Assembly (NCBI GenBank): GCA_905250075.1
Contig: CAJNOP010000172.1
Coordinates: 186,001 to 250,000, forward strand
Origin: Rotaria sp. Silwood1
Lineage: Eukaryota > Rotifera > Eurotatoria > Philodinida > Philodinidae
Direction: 5' to 3'
DNA: 64,000 nucleotides
Under the pieces are notes generated by a model. It was given only the letters and a program-made list of their open reading frames with translations. It ran no database searches and was not told where the DNA came from. A program made the position numbers and the translations under genes. Shown piece by piece: positions 50,062 through 61,101 of the stretch (within the stretch, counting starts at the first letter, position 1; the number at the start of each line of letters is the position of its first letter).

Positions 50062-51336
50062 TAATATAATTCATAAACGTTGGACTTGTAATCTTCTCTT
50101 CTTTTTTTCACATAATAATCATGAATAAATTGCATTTATTGCGATCCATTACTTTGGATATGGATGTGGAAGAGTAAAATATAGACACTCATGCCCACAC
50201 CCTGAGAACATCTGTCTTCATTTGTGGAGAAAAAACTATTGGTAGAACCATATGGAATGGCGCAGGTTGCGAACTGTCGGTAGTGGATTTTTTCTAGTTT
50301 TGATAGTACAAAGTCGATACTCATGTAAAGTAATACCACATTGACAAATGCTGACAACCATATCATGGAAGTTCTGACGCTTTCGTGCAAGCGAGTCTTT
50401 TGATACTGTTGTCCGAAGGATTGTACACCTTACTTGAGCATGATTTTGTTATTGCGCAAGATCTTTATCTTAACCTGAGGTTGCTCAAGTAAACAAATTC
50501 AAGTGAATGAACATGTGCCTTGGTAAAACAGAAAAATATTCGAAAGACTTCATACAAATTAGTGACAATAGATCGTTCGGCCTAAAGTTTCATAAAACAG
50601 TAGGATTTATGCTCGATAATAAACTGAGTCAATCTCTACGTGGAGTGTATAAAAAACTTCAAATATATGGATTGAAAGCAGAAAGCCTCTAGCAAATGAA
50701 ATGTATTATGCTCATAATTGAACATACATGTAGAACTCAAAAATTTGGTTCAATCGAACTAAGCCTTCATGTTTCAAGCTTGTACGTATCAAATCTTGAG
50801 AGTTGAGGCTTTTGCGCGGGTGATACGTGAATTCATCCAGAAAGGGAGTACATTGGGGGAACATCGCAATACGAATGTGACTAGAAATATTGATCGAGAG
50901 TCGTCGTAAAACTCGCAGGATTCAAAACTTTTGGACTCGAACTTGGTGGGGATACGAAACACTTTTGGATTGGTTATATCCAGGAGCTAGAACATCCTAA
51001 GCAGTTTTCAGAGCGCCTTGGTGATGATGCATGTGCATTGATTTGATTTAAATACAGTAAAAAAAATAAATAAATACTTGACGGAAAGAAAAAAACGGCC
51101 GTATTCCTCCCTTTCGTCCTTTTAAATACAATGTGTTACATTAAAGTAGTCTCAACTACCTATCTCTACCCTTCGAAGACGAAGCAAGTATCTAATTTCT
51201 GTTGTCCTCGATATTATGTAAAAATGCACTCATTCATATTTGACAACTATTCTGTCACAGCCTTGAATACATGTACCCTAGTAAACGCATTTACTGATAT
51301 TATTAGTCGAATGTTGGTAGAACCACATCAGGTGAA
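50062..51336. other. Non-coding stretch after the F-box pair
   Basis: A GT-rich/CA-rich pair lies at about 50156-50204. The plus frame 50507-50692 is unassigned. Confidence 0.45.
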
Positions 51337-51409
51337 CTCATTCATTGATCTAGAAGTGAAGAGAAAACTTGCAATGATATTTTCATGGCTAGTAATGAAT
51401 CCATTTTAA
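51337..51409 (+). pseudogene. Fossil of F-box family exon 5
   Basis: The segment encoding DLEVKRKLAMIFSWLVMNP aligns with DLDGVKARTLITWLIMSPN in the last exon of the downstream F-box gene. The DNA agrees too: ATGGCTAGTAATGAATCCA here against ATGGCTAATAATGTCACCA there. Stops follow at once, and the rest of the exon is missing. This suggests a third, lost tandem copy. Confidence 0.4.
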
Positions 51410-52084
51410 TAGTAAAAACAATAATCACTATTAATCGATAATAGTATAATATTAAGAAATTTAGTCTTTAAAATGGCAAGATTGACTGATGCCGAAAAAC
51501 ATCGAGCATTTCAATCAATTAAAATTCTCATTTATTCTTGAATAACATCTAATGTTTTTTTTCCGCGAAAAGGTTAAACAACTTGGTTCAATACATTTTT
51601 TATACAGGGAAAAACTATTAACGAAAAGCATCTGATCATTCATAGGTCGTGTTCTTTTATTGGAAAAAAAATCATAAAATGGGCTATGTTATTTATTCTT
51701 TCTCAGCAGTGTTTCCTATAAAAGTTTTGTCATCCTTTGTAAAAAATATAAAACTAATTCGAGTCGTATTTGTAACAAATGCATGATTATAAATTAAGCC
51801 CATAGTCAGTATACTATATTTGTTCAATCATAAAAATGTATAATCAACACTAAAAACGTAACAGATTAATCAATACAAAAAAATTAGAGAGAATTTAAAA
51901 CGATCACATATATATATTTGATGTTCTCTTGGTTAAGTGATAAAATAGAAGACATTGAAACAAGAATTTTTGACAATTATCAAGGCGCCTTGCTTCGTTT
52001 AAACATTTTTCGACAGGTCCTGAAAAAAGAGAATATAGAGATATATACATCCAACACTTTCAATTTGAAATTTTTGCGCTTGAT
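51410..52084. other. Non-coding stretch
   Basis: AT-rich. The plus frame starting at 51918 runs antisense through the small secreted peptide gene and has no domain, so it was not called. Confidence 0.45.
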
Positions 52085-52297
52085 TTATCCTAACCCGAAA
52101 GTCGTTAATGGTGACAAACACATAGTCGAATGCCGAAAATTGCCTAAGCAAGCAGTTGAACAAGCCGATGAAGAACATGTAAATGATAATGCCGATCCAA
52201 CATACTCTGTTCGTGACGGACAGTAACAGTCACACTTGTAATATGCATGAGCACAATTAGTAAGCAGAAAGGCGATAGCAAGAACGAGTACAAGCAT
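52085..52297 (-). CDS. Small secreted cysteine-rich peptide
   Basis: 70 residues in one exon. A strong signal peptide (MLVLVLAIAFLLTNCAHA) is followed by a mature part of about 52 residues with seven Cys (positions 22, 24, 26, 41, 46, 50, 60). The start is KCDCYC and the end has C-x4-C-x3-C spacing. The odd number of Cys suggests a dimer, a free thiol, or an undetected further exon. A TATATA box lies about 50 bp upstream of the ATG, and the 5' flank is compact. No homologue is recognised. Small secreted Cys-rich peptides can be defence, structural or signalling molecules; the sequence does not decide. An opposite-strand frame overlaps it but lacks such features. Confidence 0.5.
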   Translation of the reverse strand: MLVLVLAIAFLLTNCAHAYYKCDCYCPSRTEYVGSALSFTCSSSACSTACLGNFRHSTMCLSPLTTFGLG

Positions 52298-52346
52298 GAT
52301 GATGCTTTATTCTCACATGCACATCAAAGTGAATGAATAGACTTCG

Positions 52347-52352
52347 TATATA
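52347..52352 (-). promoter_or_regulatory. Possible TATA box of the secreted peptide gene
   Basis: TATATA about 50 bp upstream of the minus-strand ATG at 52297, a spacing that allows a 5' UTR of roughly 20 bp. AT-rich background makes this weak. Confidence 0.3.
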
Positions 52353-53946
52353 ATTCTATTTCTTATTAAATAGCATTGCTTCTGTTTGTCTACGCCCAAA
52401 GGCATGTTTTTTTTTTCGTAGCTCTTTTTCTTTTATTCTGGCTTTGATTTATCTAGCATTTCTCAACATGCTCTCAAATACTTGAAGTACTAATAAAAAA
52501 TGATTACTATTCGTTTGTCGAATGGTTTTTATTCTGTGATTAGTACCCTAAGCCTTGTTAATCCTAATCGTTCGTAATCAAGGTCTACTATTTATCATAT
52601 TTGTACCATAGACATTGATTGAAGTACAATAAATAAAAATTTGACTTCTGTATTATGATAATAAGAACAAGATCGGCATTAGTGCGAATAAACATGAAAA
52701 TGGAAACAACGACCATAAATAAGTGAAATAAAACTTTGCATAGTGCCCAATCGAGAGGTCATACGTATCCATGATAATGAATTTAAATCGAGCATCATCA
52801 GTATAAAATTTTTGATGTACATCTTAGGAAAATGATCATGTCTGAACAAGATCCATCAACAAATTTCACTGGTTCATCGGGTGAGATTTTAGAATCATTG
52901 CCGGAAAAGGCTTTCTCAAGTATTGTCTTATTAATTGTACAATAGAATATGTTCAATAGTTGAACACTTTTCCAAATTTGTGTTTGATAAAACATGATTG
53001 CTGGGTGTGGATGTGACTATGAATCTCGTTTCCGTTCATACCTGTATCCACATCTTCCAGCTAACTATATGTTACTCCAATCGGTCTTCGACCATTATGG
53101 CAGATTACTTGTGTATAAGTTTTAATTTAGTGTCAACTACATTGGCTTTGTTCATTTCACATTGCATGGTAAAGGGTTGTGCGAGTTCACTAACATCAGA
53201 TTTAGTATTTAATTCTGAACAAAACTAGATAAATGAAAGGATGAAGATTGAAATATTTACAATGTTTCGAATGAAAAAAGAGGGTAATTAGTTATCAATG
53301 CGTTTATTCTCAAAATATATCTTTGAACAAAGATGGAAAACAAACTCTAGGAATCAGTTATGAGGCATTCATTTTTCGAATAGAGAAGTGTAAAGAACTA
53401 AAAAAAACAATCAATCTAAAGATATGAGGGTCATCTTGATAACTTTACCCATTACTATAGTAGTTTCTATCGGTTTACTTTTAATTGGCATATTATTTAA
53501 TGCACTTCTCGATCATCTCTAAATGTTCTGTTACTAAGGCATATGAAACAGTCACAGCCACCTTTCTGATATAATCAACAGTCAATCTCATTTCAAAGCA
53601 AAGTACACGTACACACTGTTTTTGATACGATCGAATTTCTGGGGGTATGGATATGGATGTAGGTGTCACGGAAGAAAAGATCCACACCTACTTCACACTC
53701 ACACGTACAGCTATTCATTCTACTCAACCACATCGGCACTCTACACCATACCGAGACTTTCGACGACACCCACACACACTCTAATTCAACTTTATCCAAA
53801 ATTTTCAAAATTATTTTTCGTTTTTCAACTATTTCTTCTTATTGCTGTGATTAGAAAAAGAAATAGTAAAACTATTTGATTAATGCCTAAAGGAACTTAT
53901 CATAAGATACGTTCAGTTAAAAGATATTTGTAATTCTTGTAAATTA
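52353..53946. other. Non-coding stretch with two GT-rich pairs
   Basis: GT-rich/CA-rich pairs lie at about 53003-53053 and 53642-53711. In the second, GGATGTAGGTGT faces an ACACCTACTTC word. A 32-codon hydrophobic frame at 53424-53522 could encode a single membrane helix but has no other support. Confidence 0.45.
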
Positions 53947-54834
53947 ATTCATTTCTTTTTAGCTTCTTCATTTTTAGCGTTTAATTCTCTTCGTTTTTGT
54001 GCTAATGGTATTTGTAGTTGTTTAAGTTGAATAACAGTTTCATAAATTTTTCAAGAATAGTCATTTAAGTTCCTTCAATTTTAGTTCGCTCTTCTGCTGT
54101 TATTCTAAATTAAAAATATTAAAATATGATTTGAAGCAAAAAAATATTTCGATAAAATATTTTTATAAAATGCCGCATTGCATGCAAAACCTGACTTTGG
54201 GTAATAATAATTGTCTTATATGTTAAACTTTTTTCTAATGTAATATATGATTTAATTTATGTAATGATTGATGAACAAAAGCAAATGAAGTATGAATACC
54301 ATTACGATGGGTTGGTTGCTTTTGGCAAACTAGTAACTAGACAAGTTAATGATTTCGGAGCAACATAGGAAAACAAATGATAAAATATTTGGTTTTAGAA
54401 GACAAAAAAAAGAAGAATTACATCAGCTTTTAGCATATCAACATATTTTGAGTTAATTCATTAGCAATATGATAAGATACGTTAAAAGACTAATTCCTAA
54501 ACAAATCAAATACACAAAGATTAATTGATGCTCGATCACATAAATCACCTACAATTCAAATTGAATAAATTATAGGAATAAACCATTTATACTATTCATC
54601 ATTAAAATCTTGAACATAACTAAAACTTGGTCTTTGAACATCTTCTTTACATAAACTTATTAATGATAAATATTCATCACATTTGAATAAATATGTTCCT
54701 TCACCATTGGCTAATAAAATATTCATTCGTTCAAGAAAATTACTATCTATTACATTTAATTCATCAATTAGCAAAACAATGTCACTTTATTTACAACCTA
54801 AACGATGTAATACGTGACGTAAATTATCATCAAA
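53947..54834 (-). pseudogene. Cytoplasmic dynein 1 heavy chain fossil (AAA4 to stalk base)
   Basis: Read on the minus strand from 54834, the frame gives FDDNLRHVLHRLGCK, a stop, then IVLLIDELNVIDSNFLERMN, ILLANGEG and a CDEY segment. This is the AAA4 sensor/Walker-B region of cytoplasmic dynein 1 heavy chain ('[31 protein letters not shown]' pattern). Further down, with stops and shifts, come YKWF, CDRA, a FINHY match, and KIYETVIQLKQLQ with QKRRELNAKNEEAKKK, which fits the start of the coiled-coil stalk. The order is collinear with the real protein, but segments are shortened and at least three stops occur. It is a decayed partial copy, with no motor function possible. I could not decide whether it is a retrocopy or a segmental duplicate. 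Confidence 0.75.
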
Positions 54835-55336
54835 CCAGCAGTTATAGATTTATTATAAGTTGATTTCCAAGAAAAAAAATTTTTTCTTAAATATAAGAAT
54901 CTCTTATCTATTTAAATTGCTAGATGACATCCAAATAATATTTTCACATTGATGTGTAATATCCTTGTTATTGATAAAAACTTGTCAAACATTTCTTCGC
55001 GATGAAATAACATTCTTAATAATGTGTATTTTATCAGAAAAGTTATTATATTGTAGTATATCATTACAAGTAATTATCAATAGTTCAATACAAAAATACA
55101 ATCAATTGAGTATAATTATATGAATATGAGTGTTAATATCTTGATCGGTTTTTCTTTAATTTTACATAGAGACATATAGAACGAATCGGTGTTTTAATGT
55201 TTACAAATATGTACATTTTATTATAAAAGACAAAAGCTATTTGACACAAAAGTTTTTCATAATACATAAAACAGTTACAATTATCATAAAGACTGACTAT
55301 TAAAAAATAACAATACATTTTTGCATATTGTAGTGT
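54835..55336. other. Non-coding stretch
   Basis: It may contain a few more unrecognisable bases of the dynein fossil near 54835-55080. Nothing else was seen. Confidence 0.4.
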
Positions 55337-56189
55337 CTACAGGAACAATTTAAAAAACGCTTCTGATTTTTTGGAACAAATAGGACATGTATGTATTATT
55401 TGACTGCATGAATTACAAATAGTCAAAGGCAGACAAGGATATGCTACAATTTCTTTGACATTCACAAAACACCATTGACAAACATTAGCCCTATCTAAAC
55501 AATAATAAAAGAAGAAATTATAAATTATAATGAATAATCTGTTAATAAATATATCGATGAAAATTACTTGCAGATCTTGTTTCATTTTCTTCAGATAGCA
55601 ATTGAGCAAAACGACAATTAGGAAATCGATGGCGATGTTTAATATTAATCTCATTCGATGAATACTGATGAAAATCATTAACTAGACCTCGGCAATGATA
55701 GCATCGAAGCCAAGTACTTGTTTGCAAATAATAAAAACCAGATTTCACTAATGCTTCAATATTTGTTGGGCATCCACTAGGAAAATTAATAAATGATGCT
55801 TCTCGATCTGGTGGACGACTATAAGGTGATTTAGAATGCAATATAAACGATGAAGTTGGTTGAACTATGTCATTAGCTATTTTTTCTCTTGTAAATACTT
55901 CATGTAAAGGTTTGATGGAGACCGAACTTAATTGCATTGGATGTGATGAACAAAGAAAAGGACAATTTTGCGATAATTGCTGATGAATATTCCTAGGATT
56001 ATCATCATAGTTCCAATTATTATGTTCTACACCACAGTATAAACAATTAGTGTAATCTCTCGCTTTTGTTCTATCCAAACGCCAACCAGCAGTCATCATA
56101 TTGAGTCGAGATGGTGACGAATGAGGCCAACGATTGAATGATTGCTCACGTTCAATTGTTTTTTCAGTATCTTCTGTAAAATCGACCAC
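55337..56189 (-). CDS. IAP-family protein: two BIR domains plus altered RING
   Basis: Exons are 56189-55568 and 55494-55337, with a 73-bp GTAATT...TTTAG intron in phase 1. A start at the Met at 56189 gives a complete protein. Alternatively, an acceptor ending at 56174 (TTTTACAG) joins this exon in phase to the IAP exons at 57-58.5 kb. BIR 1 starts at SFNRWPHS and has CLYC...H-x6-C. BIR 2 starts at ASFINFP and has CYHC...H-x6-C. The C-terminal RING has CQWC, then C-L-P-L-T-I-C-x2-C, then CPIC. The usual zinc-binding His (C-G-H) is replaced by Pro, so E3 ligase activity is doubtful. BIR domains bind caspases or IAP-binding motifs; IAP proteins restrain cell death and steer ubiquitin signalling in the cytosol. 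Confidence 0.8.
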
Positions 56190-57096
56190 ATCAACTATTC
56201 AAAAATAATAATAAAGTAGTTTACTTGTCAAAGATGTAAGTATATGTTCCCGTTCAACCAAATTAAACGGCAGATTTTACTTTTTCTATTTATTTTTTAT
56301 ACTATCATCGTTTGAACTCATCTTTGTATTGTTGATATGTCTTTTATCACTTGGCCTACTCTATGATTTTCAACCTTAAGCAACAAGAATTTGCTGAGAA
56401 AATTGCATTTTGTCGTAAGTGTTGTCATTCTATTGTGATTAGTCGTATTTAAAATTATTAGATAGTTATTTAGTGTTTTTTAGAAATAGACTTCAGACAA
56501 AATATATTTCTGTTTGCGTTCTCATATTGCAAAGACAGCCGAACAGTTAGATAGTTCAACTATAACCTATAAGTACCTTTTAGAATAGACGAAAACCATC
56601 AAGTAAGGATAACGGCAAGAATTTTGAAATAAAATAATTCTTTTTCGATGTATTTAACTCTTTTTTTCTTACAAATATCACTTTAAAAAACATTTTCCAT
56701 TGTATTATAATGATTGCTCGCAAGGAGAACTGCAAGAAAACAAATATGTAAACGATATGTTCTAACTTTACAATTTAGTGTATGATATAACAACCGTGGC
56801 AGAATTGTTTTCAATTGCGGCCTTTCTATAAAAGGCATTAAACTACTTTTCAACATCTACATGAAACTTATAAAGATAGCGAGATAGTTAGAATTAGAAC
56901 AATAAATATTACTTAAAACCACAGAGTTGTATGCGAAATTAATTTACGGTTTTGCTAACAATTCCTTTCTATTTAAAACTGAAAATTATACAATAGAATA
57001 AGTGATTAAAAGTATATCGACAATATGAATATGAGATTCAGCTAAGATAATATAGACATTTTCCATTATTATAAGTATGATTAGAAAAATATTTAC

Positions 57097-58518
57097 CGGT
57101 TTTTTCTGTTGGTGTTTTGATTTGTTGCATTTTTATGCTCGGTATGACGATATTCTCTTTTCCACCATTAATATGTTCAATTTGTTTTTGAAGAATTACA
57201 CAAGCAATGAACAAATCATACTTAGATACAAAATCCTCGTCTATGAAAAATATTGAAAAAAATACTCGAAAGATAATATTCTGTTTATTAACTCACGTTT
57301 TATTCTTAATTGATCTTCCCAACATTGTTTAATAATAAATATTTTGAAATTTTGATCCAACAAATCCTGTGACATGGATAAATCTAATCGAGCAGCAACA
57401 AACCTGGATAATATACTTTCATTGGGTATCAATAATTGTTGGCTATATGAAGTCACATTAGTATTTGACAAGTTAGGAGAATCTGTGTTTTCTTGTAGTT
57501 CATTGATTCCGGCATGTTCTAGAGAATAAAAGATACTAAATTGTATCTTAAAATTTTCTAATTTTCGAAACATACCTTGTTTTACTAGTTTAGATTCTTG
57601 AATTTTACAATATAAATCACTACCACATATTTGTTTAGCATATGAACAATGTGGAAACCAACGAGCATGTTCAATCATTGGATTATCATTTGAACTCCAG
57701 TTTTGTAATGATCCATTACAATAAAAACAAGTAACAATGTTGTTTGTACCTGTATAAAAAAATCCTGCTCGAACTAAATCATCGACTAATGGTAAATTTT
57801 CATTTGGCCATGTGACGAATGATGCATGACGTTTTGGTATTTCTGAATAAGCAGGATTACATGAAGCTGTAAACATAATATCATTAGATCGTAATAGACT
57901 ATAATTAATTGATGTTGGTGAATGATTGCCTGATGTAGTTCCCGTTAAACTTTTATTGACAATAATAATAGATGAATCTACAGGGCGTATCAATTTAGAT
58001 TTGACATACATACAAGCAGGTGAAAGTGTTTTATGTATTTCACATGGATCATCTGTGTGTGGTATCCATTGTTCACAAATAAGATTGCAATAAATGCATA
58101 TTACTCGATCGTTAATATTACAGTGAAAAAATCCAGCTTCAATCATTTGTACACTTGATGGAATAGTAGAATGTGGCCAATGAGAAAAGGTACGTCTTCG
58201 CACTTGTTGAACTAAATTAGTTTCAAATGCAATATTTGACAGAGATTCTAAATCAATTTTTTGACGCTTAGGAAAATTTTCTTGTTCATTTGATAATGTC
58301 GATTGTCGACGAACAGTTCTTGACGAAGAAAAATTCATAGAACGAATGAATGGACAATCAGGATTTCGTTCTGAATGAACAGCAAATGGATCCATATCCT
58401 CTTTCCAATGAGAAACTTCGAGACCACAGTCACTGCAACGAGCGATACCTTCATTAATGATATATGTAAAACCTGCAGCAAGCATACGACTTGCAAGATG
58501 AGTGCCAAGTTCTTCCAT
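57097..58518 (-). CDS. IAP-family protein: three BIR domains plus UBA-like segment
   Basis: Exons are 58518-57297 and 57240-57097, with a 56-bp GTGAGT...TTCATAG intron in phase 1. The Met at 58518 (MEELGTHLASRML) is a cautious start; the frame is open to a Met at 58647, but that extension is hydrophobic and unlike IAPs. BIR 1 contains CSDC...H-x6-C but lacks a clear upstream R..F..W part, which may lie in an unseen exon. BIR 2 (TFSHWPHS, CIYC) and BIR 3 (ASFVTWPN, CFYC) look complete. A region from RFVAARLDLSMSQDLLDQN through EDFVSKYDLFIACVILQKQI resembles the UBA domain of IAPs. No RING follows directly. The exon ends in a donor (ACCG|GTAAAT) in phase 1, so the gene must continue, possibly into the BIR/RING exons at 56.2-55.3 kb. 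Confidence 0.8.
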
Positions 58519-58896
58519 TAGTGTCAGTAATGATGCTGAAGTTTGATGAAAGATATGTAAATATCTGAATTTTATCTTCGATGTTAGATAATTAAACAAT
58601 ATAGAAAAACAAATGCAAAAGAAATTCAATGCATGAAAAATGTTCATATTATATTAAATTGTGTTTTTTTTCTTTGTTCACGATGTAGAAGACATTTATA
58701 ATTATATCAAGTATTAGTGTTTCTTTCGTTATGGTAATGTTTCGAACACCAATTTTTTTTTGCATAATTTCATTGACAGTATTTTGAGATATAAAACATA
58801 ATACTCTTTTATTCTGGAAGGAGGTAGTTGGTTTAGCGACAGAATCAATGCCCTCTCTAAATTGAGTTTTTTGCTTTCCTAATAGGCAATTCAAAT

Positions 58897-58927
58897 GTCA
58901 GGAGTCAATTTCCGTTTGACTCCTGAC
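58897..58927. repeat. Perfect 12-bp-stem hairpin
   Basis: GTCAGGAGTCAA, a 7-bp loop (TTTCCGT), then TTGACTCCTGAC. The stem is perfect and richer in GC than its surroundings. It lies upstream of the three-BIR gene on its coding strand. Function unknown. Confidence 0.75.
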
Positions 58928-60472
58928 GAGTAGAAATCATTCTGACTATGGTCGCTGACTCAAAACTCACTATTGTCCAATATAAGATCGAGAACACTAA
59001 CAATTCGATTAACTTTGATAACAAACCGATTAGATGATCTATGAGAAAAAAACAAATTTTCTTTGTTCCCTCCAAACTGATTGGCTTGCCATCAAAGTCA
59101 TCCCAGCCGCTATTGTTCTCGGCCCAACACTGACTTATTAGCCATGATCTTTGTTCGTTTATTTTCTCATACATTTTTTAAAGTTGAAATAAAACAAGCT
59201 ATATTACAGTAAAAGCAATGTTTCAATGATACTTGTTTGATGTTGTAGGAAGTATAAAAAAGAACCTGAAAAAGGAGAATAACATAATTATCATGCAACA
59301 TTAATTATCGGAAATATGAATTCCGTTAATTCTATTCTAAAAACAAGTTGGGACGATAATTGGCACATCTTTACTTTAGTCACATCTGAACACTCATTGA
59401 TATGATTTATAAACAAAGTACTGCTTTAGGGTACTGTGATTAAAATGAAGATGTTTCCGATAATTTCTTTCACCAATTAAAATGGTAGCCGATTATAATT
59501 AACTATCATCTTTAAACAAGATGTTTTTGACGAGTTCAGAAAAACATTACAAGTTTGTTATTCAAATTTTTCCCTATTAGTCTACTCATTTATTTATATA
59601 TATATATATGTGACAAATATGAATAAATACATAATTTAACAAAAAAATCCTATTAACTAATAAAAAAGTATTTTTCTCTAGCATGTATTCATAAGGTGGT
59701 AGATGAGTAAATATTTTTTTCATCATTACTTTTGTATAGTATATTATTTATTCTACACTTCTATACTATAAATAAATTTCAAGATTGAGGTTCTTTGTAA
59801 ACAAAGAGTCTATCTATACATATATATCATGTCACGTATCTGTCTGAAGCTGGATTAAAAGTTAAAGGTCATGATGTGACTACATGTAGCATGTGGGGAG
59901 GTAAGAGCTATTCTAGGGTTTGAAGTACATGTGTTGGATGTAGACGTAGTGTGAGAGATGTGTTTCAATGAGGATGCTTGTATCACGAATATATGTTGAT
60001 ATGATTCAGTATATGAAAGGATGCGTTTGTAATTGCATTGGATATCATGAAGTGACACACGATACACTTGTATGCAACACTTACTCGACACCCGAAAGCA
60101 TCTACACACATCTATGCTCCAATATAGTTTGTATTGAAATAGTAGATGTAAGAGCTTCAATCATATCTTGAGCTATTTGCTCACCGTCTGAAAAAACTTT
60201 TTTTCGTTGATTAAAATAAATGACTGAAATGTGCACAGGAACTCGCTAATTGTTATATAAATAGATTAGAAAGGGATGAGACTATCTCCTTTTTTTTACT
60301 TATCATAATGGTAGGTTAGATAAAATTGAAATACGAATCTTAATGAATCATTCTAAAACTAGAAAGAAAAAGGCGAGAGAAACGTACCTTTACATGTTGT
60401 CACGTGGTAAATATGAAGATCATTTATGCAAAGAATGTATGTTTGACAGTTGCTATATTTATGCCAAGGAGC
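58928..60472. other. Non-coding stretch
   Basis: The minus frame 58905-59174 (89 codons) has no domain I know. An (AT)n run lies near 59600. GT-rich words occur at about 59890-59965. No gene is supported. Confidence 0.45.
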
Positions 60473-60672
60473 CGCCCTGGTTTTTTCCAAGGAAACAAGG
60501 AAAAAACCAAGCAATTTTTTTTCAAGTAAGCACGAAAAAAACCCAGTAATTTTTTCCATAAGTAAACTGAGAAAAAACCAAGCAATTTTTTTTTCGAAGT
60601 AAGCATGGAAAAAACCCAGTAATTCTTTCCGTAAGTAAACTGAGAAAAAACCAAGCAGCTTTTTTCTTACTA
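60473..60672. repeat. Tandem repeat, about 36-bp subunit in a 73-bp dimer
   Basis: Units alternate between GAAAAAACCAAGCAATTTTT and AAAAAACCCAGTAATTTTTT types, each ending in an AAGTAAGC or AAGTAAACTGA phrase. About five to six subunits are present. Minus-strand frames through it give a repetitive Leu-Gly-Phe-Phe protein that is a by-product of the repeat. Confidence 0.75.
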
Positions 60673-60849
60673 GGTAGAAAAACTGAGAGATATTTTTACG
60701 CACAAATACTGACATATTACTTTTTGTCTCTCATAGGATACACCAGATATTTGGTAAGAAATAATTACTCACTTTATCGTTCGCCTTTGTTCATGAAAAT
60801 TTTCGTTACCTAGATAAATATCGATATTATCAAGCAATAATTTCATTTC

Positions 60850-61101
60850 ATGGAAAACATTAAACAAAATAATTATGAATCAACGCCTGTTAATACTTCC
60901 GAGTGTATTGATACTGATACATTCGAATACGAAGAGATGATACCAGCAATCAATATTTGCATAGATTGTATGAAAAGTTATCGAGCAGTCGCCTTTGTGC
61001 CTTGTGCACATTTTGTCACTTGTTTAGCATGTGGACATGGTATGACAAAATGTCCTGTATGCCATACAACGATTATGGCATGTCTGCAGATCCACGAATA
61101 A
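60850..61101 (+). CDS. Lone IAP-type RING finger protein
   Basis: 83 residues. The C-terminal half is a complete C3HC4 RING of the IAP type: Cys37-x2-Cys40, Cys52-x-His54-x3-Cys58-x2-Cys61, Cys68-x2-Cys71, with the typical PCAHFVTC and KCPVCH. The N-terminal half is acidic and has no BIR. Such RINGs recruit E2 enzymes and dimerise. It lies on the strand opposite to the neighbouring IAP genes and has its own ATG. No BIR exon is visible upstream on the plus strand. It may be a free-standing RING regulator, or the last exon of an IAP gene separated by inversion. Confidence 0.7.
   Translation: MENIKQNNYESTPVNTSECIDTDTFEYEEMIPAINICIDCMKSYRAVAFVPCAHFVTCLACGHGMTKCPVCHTTIMACLQIHE

Noticed and set aside
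50507..50692. 61-codon plus frame after the F-box genes
   Set aside because: No similarity to the F-box exons and no splice sites linking it to them.
58905..59174. 89-codon minus-strand frame as a further exon of the IAP gene
   Set aside because: No BIR zinc ligands and no in-phase splice link to the exon starting at 58518.
60359..60715. 118-codon minus-strand Leu/Phe-rich repetitive protein
   Set aside because: Fully explained by the tandem repeat at 60473-60672; phase follows the repeat unit.
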